From: Acanthopleura granulata
Lineage: Eukaryota; Mollusca; Polyplacophora; Chitonida; Chitonidae
NCBI GenBank assembly: GCA_016165875.1
Contig: JABBOT010000017.1
Coordinates: forward strand, 783,330-847,329
Direction of reading: 5' to 3'
Length of the DNA: 64,000 nucleotides
A program made the position numbers and the translations under genes. The number at the start of each line of letters is the position of its first letter. Within the stretch, counting starts at the first letter, position 1. Shown piece after piece: positions 44,047 to 55,639 of this stretch. The notes under the pieces were generated by a model. That model had not been told where the DNA came from and made no database searches. It worked only from the letters and a program-made list of their open reading frames with translations.

Positions 44047-46360
44047 TTAATGATGCAAACCTCATACACATATTTGCTCTCCCTTGAAGGATTAACCTTA
44101 AGTCAAAGTCCAGCTGTGCAAATTCCTTACACGTAATAGCGCTCGACTTTGAAACTTCCTGTAAAATTACATCAAAAAAGCCCCTGACCTTGACCTTCCA
44201 ATACGTGATGGCCTTGACACTTGTGAGTTGTCGCACGACCTCTTACCTTTCACATATTTTTTAGAAAGTAGATTCAGATTGCACTATCCAAAAAGTAGGC
44301 CTGAAGTCAAATCAAAGCCATGGGTCAGCTTCAAAGTCATTTGGACATCACGTGTCAAAATGTTAAGGTCATATGTCCACCAGGAATTTTTTAAAAAGTT
44401 TCCAAAGTGGGAGTCAAATTTTCGATTGCCATTCTGGAGATCAAGCTCAAACCTGACCTCTGATTCCTGCTCTCCTACATCGATTACCCCTTTTAATATT
44501 AATATTTGAGGTCATCCAGATAAAAATGTTAGCGCCTATGTTGTAAGGGTTCCACTAACGGAGAGGAAAAATGATGATCAAATGACTTGTTCAACGCTCA
44601 GACAGCGATTGGAATTACACAAGATTAAACAAAGAAACACGAAGACGCTTGATTCGGTTCAATAGGTATATTTGCACAAAATACACAAATAGTACAACTG
44701 AAAATATTATACAAAACAATATAGATAGTGACAAAAATATATAGTTTCTTACTGATGACAGCTTCCTAATCCCCACCGAATATTCCGTCTTCCAAAGGCA
44801 ATCAAGGCCACGTTAATATAGAATTGACAGAATTCTCTAATCGAAGGATGACTGTCCTGTAAGTGACAAACACCAGTGGGCACGATACACCCTCTATGGT
44901 GTATATCCAACTTCCCGGCAAGGTGCAACTTTCCTGGGCAAATGTACGTAATTGCACAAAGAGGCAATGAGCGATACAGGCTGCAAAAGAAAGTCTCACA
45001 CAAAATAGCATGTGGCGAAACACAAACTCAGAAAGTGCTACGTACAGAAAAATGGAGTACACAATGCCACATGTCGAATGGCCCGAAAGCCGATACCTCC
45101 AAATTCCACAAAATCCCTCTAAATAGACGAGGGTAAATATGGCTGCTCTCACGTGAACTTCAGTAAAAGATTGCTCTCATGTGGACATGACTGCGAAACT
45201 TCTAACTTCCTCACTTATATTTAGAGACGAACGGAAAGAAAGTCCTGGATGGTTAGTCATAAATATGTCTGCAACACAGATGCATCTTTCCGGAATTTAC
45301 TCTCCATGTACAATGGCACCAAACTCATAAACACACAGGCCTCGAGAACGTGTGACGCTAGTGCAGGCTACATCGTACACAAAGGGAAGACTCGGAGATT
45401 TTGACTCGGAAGTCAAAATCAATGTTATGTGTCAAGGTCATTGGGCCATAAAGTGTCAAAAAGTCAAGGTCAAAGGTCAACCAGGGATTTTAAAAAAAAT
45501 TGAGCTGTGGGTTAAATCAGTGGTAAAGGTCATGGTCAATGTCAAATCTTACCTCGCCTGTGGATGGAGGTCGATATCTAGGTCACTGTTACATTACACG
45601 AGAGATGCTTTAATAAAGTTTTAAAATGGGTGCCCAACTTCTGGTCCCCATTTTGGGGGTTAAGGACAAGGTGAAATGTGATCTCAAATTCGTGAATCCC
45701 GACCTGGAATACCCCTTTGGCTCTCCTTTTGTTGCAACCTTTGTTTCGTCTAACCTTGACATCGGTGTCCCCCGACCTTGACCTTACAATATGTTTGGTT
45801 TCTGCCCTCCATGGGTATCCCTACCAAATTTGGTAGAAATCCGACGGTAAATTTAAACTTCGGATGTTTGGACATGGCTTTTAGATCGACATTTTCTTGC
45901 TCGGTTTACCAACCCCACGTTTTTTTTCCGTCAGATGGCCAGATGTCCACAGATTGACCAATTTTTTGCTGATCCGGCCCAAACTTCACAGGCTGGTAGA
46001 ACTTGGTGAAGGCTTTCCAACGATACCTTAGAAGGGCGGGCCGGTCCAAATTGGGACCAGTTTGGGTCGTTGATCATTTTGAAGTCGGCCATTTTGAATT
46101 TGGGCGGAACATGAATTCGAGCGGAAATGAGTTCATCCTTTGGGTCCTCCAGGTCTGCCATTCAAAATTCGATGTCAGATTTGACATCGACCTAGACCTG
46201 TACCTTCAAAATTAAAGTTCGGTAGTTTAAGCCTAAGTCTAGGCGCGGTCAAAGTCCAGTAGCTTGCTACCGGAAGACGGTCCAATAACTTTGCAGTCGA
46301 CGTTGGCCTTGACCTTTGACAATTTACCTTTAGTTTTCTCTCTGAAGGGTGTATTCAGAA
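44047..46360. repeat. Region rich in AGGTCA/TGACCT words
   Basis: Three related patches share words such as TGACCTTGACCTT (44,187 and 45,775), CAATACGTGATGG versus CAATATGTTTGG after it, GTCAAxGGTCATxTG and CCA-CAGGAATTTTTxAAAAAG versus CCAGGGATTTTAAAAAAAA (44,381 and 45,480). They are probably parts of one diverged interspersed repeat. A stretch at 44,700-45,150 has open minus-strand frames (84 and 116 codons) with no recognisable domain. At 45,900-46,170 there is a frame in which both strands read openly but nothing matches. Confidence 0.45.
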
Positions 46361-47222
46361 TTTGGTGTACAAAAATTTTGCAGATCAACATGGCGGGTAA
46401 TGGTTCAACAGACAGAGGTCAAGAGAGTTACATGCTAACAAATGAACGCGGTATGTGCATTTTGCGATTTTAATTGAATTTGTAAACGTTGCAATGTAGC
46501 AGATTTGTCTCCCGTCATGAGTTGAGATAAAACGATTGATAGCCAATCACTGTGGGTAAATTGCGGCGTGCGTTATGACTGGATTTCGTTGAAATTCGGC
46601 AATTGTCATGCCCCACCGACTCACAGGTGATTCGAACAAGTAGAAGGTGAGTATGAGCTGATAGAAGTTGATTATGTCGGGAAGTCTACAGGCATAAAGC
46701 TCAAAACATACATCGTTATATGTTGATGCATTAGTCATTAAAGGAGGTGGCGTGATGCCGGGATCGGATCCTGCTGCGGGATAGCTACCTTCATTTTTTC
46801 AACCTGACGAGTTATCTCCCCTTATGTAATGTAAAGTAAATATAAAGTGATCCTAACCGTAACTCTGATTACCCGTACAGTTGTCTCCCCTTGTAATGGA
46901 TAGAAGGAATAAACACAGCCGCTAGTACACCATGAAAAAACTTAGATCCTCGGTATTTAGGCTAACAACCTGAGATCTGAATCAAATCACTGACATTTAT
47001 CTAACTCTGGGTAAAATAAAGTTGGAGTTTGGTTATTTTTGCGCTACATCCGTTAGTTCTTAAGCAACATATCTCATACGTGGTGGGGTCCATAATACAC
47101 TCTCCAGTACCATCTAACACTATAAAAACAATTGTAATTTCGGTATGGAGTGTAAAGTGGCACAAATATGTGTGAATTTGGTGGTGACCCACGCTTAGGG
47201 TCAAATTACAGATTTTAAGTCT
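46361..47222. other. Noncoding stretch
   Basis: Contains the reverse complements of the AAGGGGAGATAAC word at 46,810-46,824 and 46,879-46,893. No gene seen. Confidence 0.4.
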
Positions 47223-47237
47223 GGTGCGGAGATGTGT
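47223..47237 (+). repeat. Inverted partner of the minisatellite unit
   Basis: ggtgcggagatgtgt is the exact reverse complement of 47,360-47,374 inside the nearby array, giving a 15-bp inverted repeat around 122 bases of spacer. Confidence 0.85.
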
Positions 47238-47270
47238 AATCCTTGTTATAACGGTTAAAAATCAAAACGC

Positions 47271-47382
47271 CAGCTTTACTCATCTTAGTACGCCTTACAC
47301 ATCTTATTACATGGTTTATTCGTCTTAGTGCATGGTTCACACAACTCCGCACAAGGCTAACACATCTCCGCACCTGGTTTAC
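47271..47382 (-). repeat. 21-bp minisatellite, about five units
   Basis: Minus-strand units are at 47,362-47,382, 47,341-47,361, 47,320-47,340, 47,299-47,319, 47,280-47,298 (19 bp) and a partial one. They follow GTxAACCATGxxCxxAGATGT. Translated, they give a seven-residue repeat (for example VNQVRRC, VSLVRSC, VNHALRR, INHVIRC), which is simply the consequence of a 21-bp period. Confidence 0.8.
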
Positions 47383-47524
47383 AAGTGCTGTAAAGTTAGT
47401 GCGAAGGTTTGTAACAAGGGGCACAACTATAGCCCTAAGCCTAACCTTAATATCACAGACCGGATAGAGCGTTCTTAGTGGTGTGGAGGCCGAGAGATAC
47501 CCACCAATTTGAACCACATTTCTC
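47383..47524. other. Short spacer
   Basis: No element recognised. Confidence 0.3.
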
Positions 47525-48035
47525 AACAGACGGCTCTTAACCAGGTCTGCGTGATGAATCTTACGTCTTATACATCACGCTTGTCATGAGACAGGATTGC
47601 TGAACACTGCTCTTGAACGAGTAGGTGACTTCACTGTAAATGTGTTAGGTATATACAGACCGTAGTAAGATTGTGTTGGATTACTTGACTGCCAGGGGAA
47701 TAGGTCCACGAAAGGGGCATAATCCCCGTTTATTCGAGGAGCCAGACGACCTGTGATGATGCAAGACAGGCAATAATCACTGATCCGATTAATGGATCAC
47801 ACATCCCGGCAATCTCCGGCTGATCCATGTTCACCCGGTAGCTCAAAAGTTTTAACTTTTCATCTATGGTCATAAAAGTTGATGGATTTCCATAGTAAGT
47901 ATTTAACCACTACTAAGTGGAAATCGTTATTTCGTCCGACTAATTTCATCTCTTCTATGTTGATGTTCTGATAGAATAGATCATTCACCTGCTTGATTTC
48001 TTTAATCCCGTACTAAAATGTCTTAGTTTAACAAT
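47525..48035 (-). repeat. Segment L, copy 3, inverted
   Basis: The reverse complement reads GTGATGTATAAGACGTAAGATTCATCACGCAGACCTGGTTAAGAG against L1 20,190-20,240. It also contains TAATCGGATCAGTGATTATT at 47,772-47,791 (the conserved L word) and ATCATCACAGGTCGTCTGGCTCC as in L2. The match is about 80-85% in these blocks. Confidence 0.65.
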
Positions 48036-48739
48036 GTGGGTATGCTTTATCTTTGACGAAACCGGAGCTCCTTGCGTTAGTGACGAATACAAACCCACAG
48101 ATACACACAGAGATTTAGTGGAGGAGAAGCTAATTCAAGAAAAGAGGTCGGTAAAAAGGTTAGCCTGAGCTAATGGCCAAAGTGTTATAGCTGACAATTT
48201 TCTCTCTCCACAGCCGCACGAACGGTGAGCAGTGGAGCAGGATAGACTGGAACCAATGTCGGAGTAGGGTTAAAGGTATTAAATTCAGTGCATTCTTTCA
48301 GATCACACTGACTACATTTTGTTCAAAATCTCCATAATGGCATGAACAGTGTTTTATGAAGAAGACAAAAAGCAAGTCAGGCAACAAGCTCCCCGTACGT
48401 TTAGATTTCATCCTAAAATATTCTCATTATATTAGCGGCGTAAAGTTTCACAACAGGGTTTTCAAGAGCAGATACCGAAAAAAACAGCTCCTATCCGGGC
48501 ACATTGAACGACATAAATCCGGAGCTCAACCGAGTTACTCAGAGGGGTGTTCGGTAAACCCATTTTACTGCCATACAACTAAACGGGAGAAACACGGCCA
48601 TGAGTACTCCCACTGAAATCACCCGCCACAGTCATATAGTCCTATCTGAATTCTGGACAGGACTCCTTGTGTGATTATTTGCATCGTCTTTGACACAGAC
48701 GTGGAATTTGTCTCCAGAGAGCCGATGAGATGCTGTATC
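48036..48739. other. Noncoding stretch
   Basis: The frame 48,356-48,616 (86 codons, Lys-rich) has no family features. Nothing else seen. Confidence 0.4.
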
Positions 48740-48990
48740 TTTGTACTAGACACCTTTCTATTCAAGTGGCAACAGTATTGTGGTGATAGTGACAGCATGA
48801 CAGTAAAGGGTTGTCAAGGATGGCAACAATTCTAAGTGACAGTTATAAACAAAGACAACAATTTGTTCGGAGCAGTTGTCACAAGGCGGCATCTTTTGAT
48901 AATGGGCATTTAGCCAAACTCAGCAACGTATTTTTGAAAATAAAAAGTGGCAAAGCTTGGTAATTTTGTCATGTTGCTTTGAACGAGGCC
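48740..48990 (+). repeat. Segment P, copy 2
   Basis: CAAGTGGCAACAGTATTGTGGTGATAGTGACAGC, GGATGGCAACAATTC and GAGCAGTTGTCACAAGGCGGCA, similar in kind and spacing to P1. It lies against the inverted K4. Confidence 0.45.
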
Positions 48991-48999
48991 TTAAACAAC

Positions 49000-49470
49000 T
49001 TTCAACTAATTCAAGGAAAGAGTCTTTTGGTCATTTGTTTTGGCAGTAGATACTGCGAGAAATGTCGATTACTGATATAACCTGATGCAAGACCGTGTCG
49101 GGAATACATAATTTGATGGTTATGATAACAGCCGACGTGTCATCAGTGTGGTCAAATGAATGGTGGAAGAAAAGTCAAAACTGGATTTTTTTTTGTGGAC
49201 CATTTTGCAACGGCGTCTATGAGAGGGACGGTCTCCAAAAATAAGGAAGATCGTTACCGTTTCCAAGAAATATACCCGCTCGTCTGCTTTGACTAGCGAG
49301 GAATGTGAAGCAGGACTCAGTGGAGATTTAATTTAGCGACAAGATCAAAAGGGGCGTTCTTAGGAGAATACCGAGGAAAAAGTCACAATTTCTAGTGTGC
49401 AAAAACTTCAATATTGCGAGTCAAGGCAAAAGGTGGAGAGGTATTGTAACTAGCACCGTCAATATATTAG
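49000..49470 (-). repeat. Segment K, 3' part, copy 4, inverted
   Basis: The reverse complement contains GGAAACGGTAACGATCTTCC-TATTTTTGGAGACCGTCCCTCTCA, TCATTTGACCACACTGATGACACGTCGGC, ACCATCAAATTATGTATTCCCGACACGG, TTGCATCAGGTTATATCAGTAATCGACATTTCTCG. It follows K1 and K2 in order. Confidence 0.6.
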
Positions 49471-49499
49471 GCAGATGTTCAATACTTTCTTCAATGAAT

Positions 49500-50270
49500 T
49501 GATCACTTCCCTTTTGAAAATGTTTAAAAAATTATTGTTCTTATCAATACTATGTATAAATGGAGCGGATGTGTGGGGTTTTGCGAAAGCACCAGATGTT
49601 GAAAGTGTCCATATCAAATATTGTAAAAATGTCCTGGGGCGTTAAATATTCCACACAAAATGATATTGTTTCTGCAATTTGGCCTGATTTTGAAATACTG
49701 GTTGACAATTGTAAACACTGAAAACAAGAAATATGTCAAAATGGTATAGGATTTCTTATATCATGATTGTATGTAGCTAGGTACCTAATGTAAGACAGCT
49801 ATTAAATGACCTTGATCTTGGACATGCCTGTTTTGCACAAGCTTTAGGCAATGAAAAGATTTTCCTCTGCATTATAAAACAGCGTTTACATGGTCAGTTG
49901 GTTCAAATTTGGGCCGTAGGTTAAGATGAACTACTAGGGGTAATTTTACATGGATGTGGGAATTTTTGAGTTGAAATCATATTTGGAAATGATCACAGGA
50001 AATGACTTTTGAACCAGGTACGCAACTCTGCTGCTCTTCACACAGGCTTATGATTGAAGTAATAAGATGGAATAAACAAAACAAAATGCCATTTGAAGAC
50101 AACAAATGTATTAACTGATTTGGCCTCTGTATGTTGTTTTGAGGAAAAAGTACATAGTTTCCTATTTTTACAAGTATCCTAGTACTGAAAAATTTATTGA
50201 GTCTATCGATCTATCTATAAAACGACTGATATTGACTTCCAGTTCCGTTGATGCATGGATATGTAAACCC
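49500..50270 (+). pseudogene. Non-LTR retrotransposon RT (ORF2) C-terminal remnant
   Basis: Read in shifting plus-strand frames, this stretch gives the typical end of a LINE-type ORF2 protein. DVWGFAKAPDVE then VHIKYCKNVLG (49,567-49,640) corresponds to the conserved 'NYG-EVWGF-KAP-IE-VH-KFCK-LG' segment after the polymerase domain. QLLNDLDLG then FLCIIKQRL and LVQIW (49,797-49,915) corresponds to the 'L-DLGF...KQRL-DQ--Q-W' segment, followed by a decayed C-terminal zone. Stops and frameshifts occur every 20-40 codons, so it is dead. The catalytic RT core and endonuclease are not present upstream, where inverted K4 begins at 49,470. This fits a 5'-truncated insertion. The clade is uncertain. 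Confidence 0.65.
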
Positions 50271-50389
50271 CCTTAAACAATACTGACCTCGAACGACATC
50301 CTCGGGTACTATTTTTTTTTTATGGCTTCAACATATCTATGTATCAACCTCGTGGAAAGTCAGTGATTGTATAACAGTGAGTTCTATAA
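50271..50389. other. Short spacer
   Basis: Includes a run of nine T at about 50,311-50,320. Nothing else seen. Confidence 0.3.
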
Positions 50390-50965
50390 GCCCAGACCAC
50401 AGCTGTTTTACGGCTGGGTAGTTATCTTCGTTCAACAGCTGGGGTCTATACAAAGAACTAACGACCTATCAGAACTAATTAGCCGTAACATGGATCTCTG
50501 AACCCAGACACCCTAAATGGAAGTAATGAATCCGTTGGAGTAGTTTCTTAAAGGCTTACAAGAGGAGCCTTAAGCAAATCTAGGTACTCTTTACACAGGT
50601 AGTTGAAGATCTGATGGCGATTGATTGGAACATGGTATTTTGTCAGTGGCGGCAGGGAACACATCGGGTGAAGTGGCTGTCGGTAAAGGTTTCAATAGGA
50701 TGTGATAGAAAGCTGTGTATATGCATGGCGATGAACGATACCGAGCCCTACTTCACGAACACAAACGTTGTGGAAAAGGCTTATAGTTCCATCCATGAAG
50801 AAAAAAATGAAACCCAGACCATACATAATGACATAGTATGCACGCCAACTGTCACCGCAACGTGTGGTGGTAAGTTCATCGGGGTCAAGTGGAGATTACT
50901 GTAAATTATTTAATGATGGCTCATATTTTATCGTAAGTGTAAATCGCTGAATAATTAAGTAGGTT
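50390..50965 (+). repeat. Segment M, copy 3
   Basis: CAGCTGTTTTACGGCTG (about 50,399), AACTAATTAGCCGTAACATG, TTGAAGATCTGATGGCGATTGGAT-like (compare 20,630-20,655), and the end GGGGTCAAGTGGAGATTACTGTAAATTATTTAATGATGG, AGTGTAAATCGCTGAATAATTAAGT. The 96-codon frame at 50,614-50,904 is not kept in M1 or M2 and is not called. Confidence 0.55.
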
Positions 50966-52879
50966 GTTTTTTCAAATTATCAGTTTTGAAAGTAACAGAA
51001 AAATTATACCTTTTAAGTGGATACGTAGGTTCAGTGAAGAGAAACCGAATGGCTAAGCAGAATAAAAATCCGATGTTGTGTTGGAACCCCTTACGTCACT
51101 GGTTTGATGGAATGGTCCCAAACCAGTCGAACAAAGCACCACAGACGGGTACTACATTCCTGTACGAATGTAATTTATATAAATGGTCCTCATCATTTAC
51201 TGGACAGATTTATCAAAGAACAGTCATACATCTATCTTATTGCAGTAAAGGAATTGTCGTATCACACATGGAAATGCATGACCACACAAAAGTGAGTCTT
51301 CTGTAATTTGTAATAAATAGGTCTGTGATTTGCGTCCGTGTTACGTCTTCAGGCTCTATGGATTCTCAAAGTAAGCGAGCATTTCACCTGCGTGGCGGGT
51401 GTTTTTCTAGAGCTGTCTGGTCATCCAGAACGCTGTATAGTTTCGGGGAAATAATGCGGTTGTTTGAGAGCAACACAATGAGACGGTTGGATATTTTGAC
51501 TAGAGATTTTAATTTTTATCTAATCGGTGTTTAACACAATGTTTTTACGTTTTTTTATTTTCACTGATATTCAGGGATCAGATTTTGGGTTGCATGAAAC
51601 CTCTGCGCACGGGCCAATCAGTTTAGACACATACTTCACAAACTTGATAAAAGCTGTAGTTACTAACATTTAACTGTACAAACTGCCATACGAGCTTTGT
51701 CGACATCATATGAAAGTATATCACAATATCAAAGCGATTGACAAAGGTTTAACTACTCTGCCATAACCCGTTTTCCTCTATTCCCGTGTTTTCTGCTTTT
51801 TTGACCCAAATAATATGCTTGTGCGTCACTGTAGCTAACTCCTTTATAAACGCCTTTAGCCTCTTTTCGATCGCCACTTTATCTGTGCGGTCAACAAAAT
51901 TAGACCACCAAATCCGCTTGCACTTGCTTGGTCGGTATTTGTCTTAAATATTTAGACCAGACCAAGCGTCAGTTTGCGAGCAATGTATTCCACGTAACCT
52001 TAGCTTTACCTGTTTGAGAAGTCTCTGTGTGAGAAGGTATTCCTGACTGATAAGCTTTTCCCGGCCTCTACTTCGCTGGGACAGATCTACCCAGCATATG
52101 ATCTTCTGGTTTGTAGTCGACGGTAGAGTAATCAACTCAGATAGAAACAAATGTTAAATATATGGATCCAGAATTATGCGTCGGTAAAATAAGAGGTGGC
52201 TTCAGAAGTTCGGAGCTGAAATACACCCGACACCAGCCCAATGGTTAAAGAGCGAGGTACCATGGGAACCAGGTCTGTCAGCACCGAACGCAAGCTAAGA
52301 GGTCGTCACTTTGTTTCACCAAATTTTAACGACACATTATGTCAGTTTAATAGTGCTACATGTATTTTGTAACTCAGAAGCCGCTAGGTGATTGGTCAGG
52401 ACCAGAAGTTTGGAAGACATTGGGCATTAATGAACTAATGAGCCAATCTTTCAAGTTGAATTGAAGAAATTTCCATTTGAGACACCTTCTTCTATCCAGT
52501 GATAACGGTGATTCTTTCCTATACCACTCATCTACAGATAGTGTTTGTCTTTAATGTTGATGTGTATTTTCATTATCCTTTGTTTGCTGTTTTACATTGT
52601 CCAAGGCAATCTAAGTTATTGACCGATTTATTGATTAATTGTAAATTTTGAGTGTGCTATAATTATGATGTAATCAAATCCAGTCACTCAAGAACAAGAC
52701 AGTCGGCAGATACCCAGCAAACTACAGCTGGACAGTGACTACTTTCTTATAACTCCCTAATGGAGGACTCTATTCTAAAATATGTCATACCGTCACCAGA
52801 CAAAGGGAACTAAAGAAAAACGCGGTAAACCTCGCAGTGTAGATCAGAAGTTTATTAAAACCACGAGAGGCATGTACTT
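50966..52879. other. M3-N3 interval
   Basis: About 1.9 kb, compared with 0.4 kb between M1 and N1 and 0.25 kb between M2 and N2, so most of it is probably inserted. I recognise no transposon ends, no gene and no RNA. The frames at 50,986-51,306 and 51,325-51,534 have no features. Confidence 0.4.
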
Positions 52880-53254
52880 CTATGTGAAATCCGTCAGTGT
52901 TTAATACTGTCTCAATATTGACTGCGGCAATCATTTGTGTCTCGAAGAATTAAACAGTTCATTATGGGAAGTCATTGTCCCTGACATCATTGTAAACCAA
53001 ACGTGTTCAATCTCGAAGTAACGCCATTTAAGCAGAATGATTAAAACAAGTAAACATGGTGTGAATGAAATATCTATCAAACTATATGCTTGTTTTTGAA
53101 GAATGAGACAGTTGTTCAGTTTTAGAAGATTGTTAATCTAGGATTTAATGAGCTAATGAGCTGATAGTTTTTATTTGATTTGACTTTTTTCTACAAGATA
53201 TTAATCGGGATTCAGTATTTTGGGGAGGTTAGTTTTTAGTGTCGTTTTTGTAAT
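52880..53254 (+). repeat. Segment N, copy 3
   Basis: GAATTAAACAGTTCATTATGGGAAGTCATTG, CGTGTTCAATCTCGAAGTAACGCCATTTAAGCAG, AAGTAAACATGGTGTGAATGAAAT, TTAATCGGGATTCAGTATTTTG, running into K5. Order as in N1-K2. Confidence 0.6.
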
Positions 53255-53960
53255 TTCTAATGGATGGAATTGTAACACTTTCCACTAGCCCAGGGCACAT
53301 GTGCGCGGAGGTTATTTTATGCATTGTATTCTTTCAACCCAGGATGTTCAAATCCAGCTTAGCAGATTCTGATGCCGTGCCACATTGCCGACAAATCTAA
53401 TTAAGATAAAATAGGAGGCCTGTTTTCATTTTCTTTTCAGTAGATGCGAAGTCATCAAATTATGCCTTGGGTGCTCTAGACTTGTTTTCTTTTATTAATT
53501 TTTACCGGCTCTGGCCATCCCGATCGGAGGGGCTTGTTGCAGCTTCAACAAAGGTATCTCTGAGGATGGTGTCAGCATAAAGGTTCTAGCTACAATGCTT
53601 CTCCGCTTTGTGCCAAGACCCGCAATATTGAAGTTTCTCGTTGTATCCCGTAGTACGTGACTTTTTCTGGGTTTTCCCGTAAGAAGGACACGCCCTTTGA
53701 TCTCATCGCTAAATTAAATCTCCATTGATTGCTCCTTCCACATTCCCTTCTAGCCACAGTAGATGGGCAGTTATATTTCTGAGAGGCGGTAACGATCATC
53801 CATACTTTTTTGGATCCATCCCTCTCACTGGCACTCAGGCACGAGACACCGTGAAAAACATCTAAGGATTGATATCAGGAATCGACATTTCCCAAAGTAA
53901 TCTATTCCCACAACAAATGACCTTAAGTTTCTCGATAATGCGTTGGGCAAGGTTTTGTTT
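53255..53960 (+). repeat. Segment K, copy 5
   Basis: TTTCTAATGGATGGAATTGT start, CCCAGGATGTTCAAATCCAGCTTAGC, AAGTCATCAAATTATGCC, CTTGTTTTCTTTTATTAATTTTxACC, CCAAGACCCGCAATATTGAAGTTTCTCG, AGATGGGCAGTTATATTTCTGAGAGGCGGTAACGATC and GGATCCATCCCTCTCA. A complete copy, close to K1. Confidence 0.65.
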
Positions 53961-54129
53961 CATCCGTCGTCTTCCGCATTCGCTTTTAGAATTTTTACTA
54001 CAGGAGAATAATTAATTTAAGTTCTCACCCGATTTTGAGGTATTGGTTTGTTTCGCAATGTACATGTGTTCTTTCTCGCCTGGCCAAATATGGCACACCC
54101 TAAAATGATTTTTGAACGCTCATCTACAT

Positions 54130-55160
54130 GTATGTAAAGCTTCCTTCTGGCGCACGATTTTCTATTCGTGGCAAAATTAAACCATGTTGCAATCTGCCTC
54201 AAAGTGTTTTTGTTTGTGAACTGGCAGAAACACTCTTTGAATTATCTGCTAAAGTGACACTGCTGTGCAGTAAGATTGTGCGTTACTACGTTTGGCAATT
54301 ACGGACATCAGGTCTTTGTGGCGCTGGACAATTGTTCCAAACAACCTTAATGACAACTGCCGGTTGGAAAAAGTTGATACCATTATGTGCAGCTCTGCAA
54401 AGCGTGTACAACAAAACGCGTTGCTGTCATCAGGCAAATAATAAGTAGGCCTTTAGTCATCTTATAACAAGTGTTCACAAGAAAAGTTGTCATACTGTGT
54501 CAAATGTCAATCACGTCACAACCCTATAAGTCATGAGCAAAAACCATTGTCATTCTGTGACAGCTGTTCCGCAATCAACGTTGCTATTAGGAAACAACTG
54601 CCACGCGCATTGCGTTTATTGACAAATGCCCAATACAAAACATTACAATCTTCTGATCAGCGGTTATCTTTGGCATCTTCTTACATCTTCTCTACAAAAT
54701 CCTGTTCTCTTTTGACAACTGTTCCACACAAAGCGTAGCAGCTGCCTTGTGCTGAGGTTATTCAATAAATGAAGATCATGGATTTGATCGACAATTGTCT
54801 AAAGAATGGATACCCCAGAGCAGAAAATACTCCATTATTCTACAGAAGCGACTGTTGCAAAATATGCGCATCCACAGTGACATGTGTATTAATGGTACAT
54901 AAATTGTGTAAGGCTGAAACAAACGCAGTTGGTATTGTGTTACACAAAGTACAAAATTGTGAACTACCGGCACACAAAATTACTCGGATGTGCACTTTTA
55001 ACACATTGCTGTGTACTACTCGTACACAGCAGTTTTTGGAGAATGATCACAGCACCCTTATCTGGCAGTGTCTGAAAGAACATAGGGAACCAAGGTTTTT
55101 GAATTACGAGGAGTGTGACTTTCGGTACAATTATGTGAAACAAAAACAAAAACCCAAACT
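54130..55160 (-). repeat. Segment P, copy 3, inverted and extended
   Basis: The reverse complement of 54,477-54,580 repeats P1 (ACAGCTGTCACAGAATGACAATGG, then ATTGACATTTGACACAGTATGACAACTTTTCTTG). Beyond this the block continues with spaced TTGTxxAA, CACACAAA and GACAATTG words for another 0.6 kb. On the plus strand three frames are open (54,128-54,448, 54,487-54,738 and 54,769-55,206). I attribute this to the low stop-codon content of the CAA/TGT-rich repeat, because no domain is visible. Confidence 0.5.
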
Positions 55161-55639
55161 GATTGTAGCATTCAGGATGACATTCATTCTCTCAGCAATA
55201 ACATAATATTATATTCACCAACCAAATGCTTCAAATGCTTGAAGTCACACTGAGGATTTGGGTGTTTACCTTCATATTAGCCGACCTGAAAGTAATAAAT
55301 TAACCTGGATATCATGATTCGAAATCCAGCACTATACCCACAAAAGCTCAGAGAAAATCGGAAATTTTCCTCCTATTCGTTCTTTTCAGTTTGGTAACTG
55401 ATGTGTCGAATGTACGTTGCAATCTCAACATGCAAATATTGGGCCATCAGACGACAAAATGTCTCCCAAAAACCTAAAATCATACATTTCCGAAATGCAA
55501 ATGCGTTTAAATAGATAAAAAGAATGGAAACAAATTTTTTTACTTTTACATGTTTTCAATGAAAAATTGAAAAACCTCGTTTTGTAAAGTTCAACTTGTC
55601 ACAACACAGATGGTCACATCCACTGCATGTACCTATGCT
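55161..55639. other. P3-J3 spacer
   Basis: AT-rich. Nothing recognised. Confidence 0.35.

Noticed and set aside
44749..45152. Two overlapping hydrophobic minus-strand frames
   Set aside because: Several frames are open on both strands over the same DNA, the composition is low-information, and no domain is recognisable.
47215..47526. 103-codon frame with heptad-like Val/Arg/Cys repeats
   Set aside because: The seven-residue periodicity is produced by the 21-bp minisatellite.
50614..50904. 96-codon frame in M3
   Set aside because: M1 and M2 do not keep the frame, so it looks like noncoding repeat sequence.
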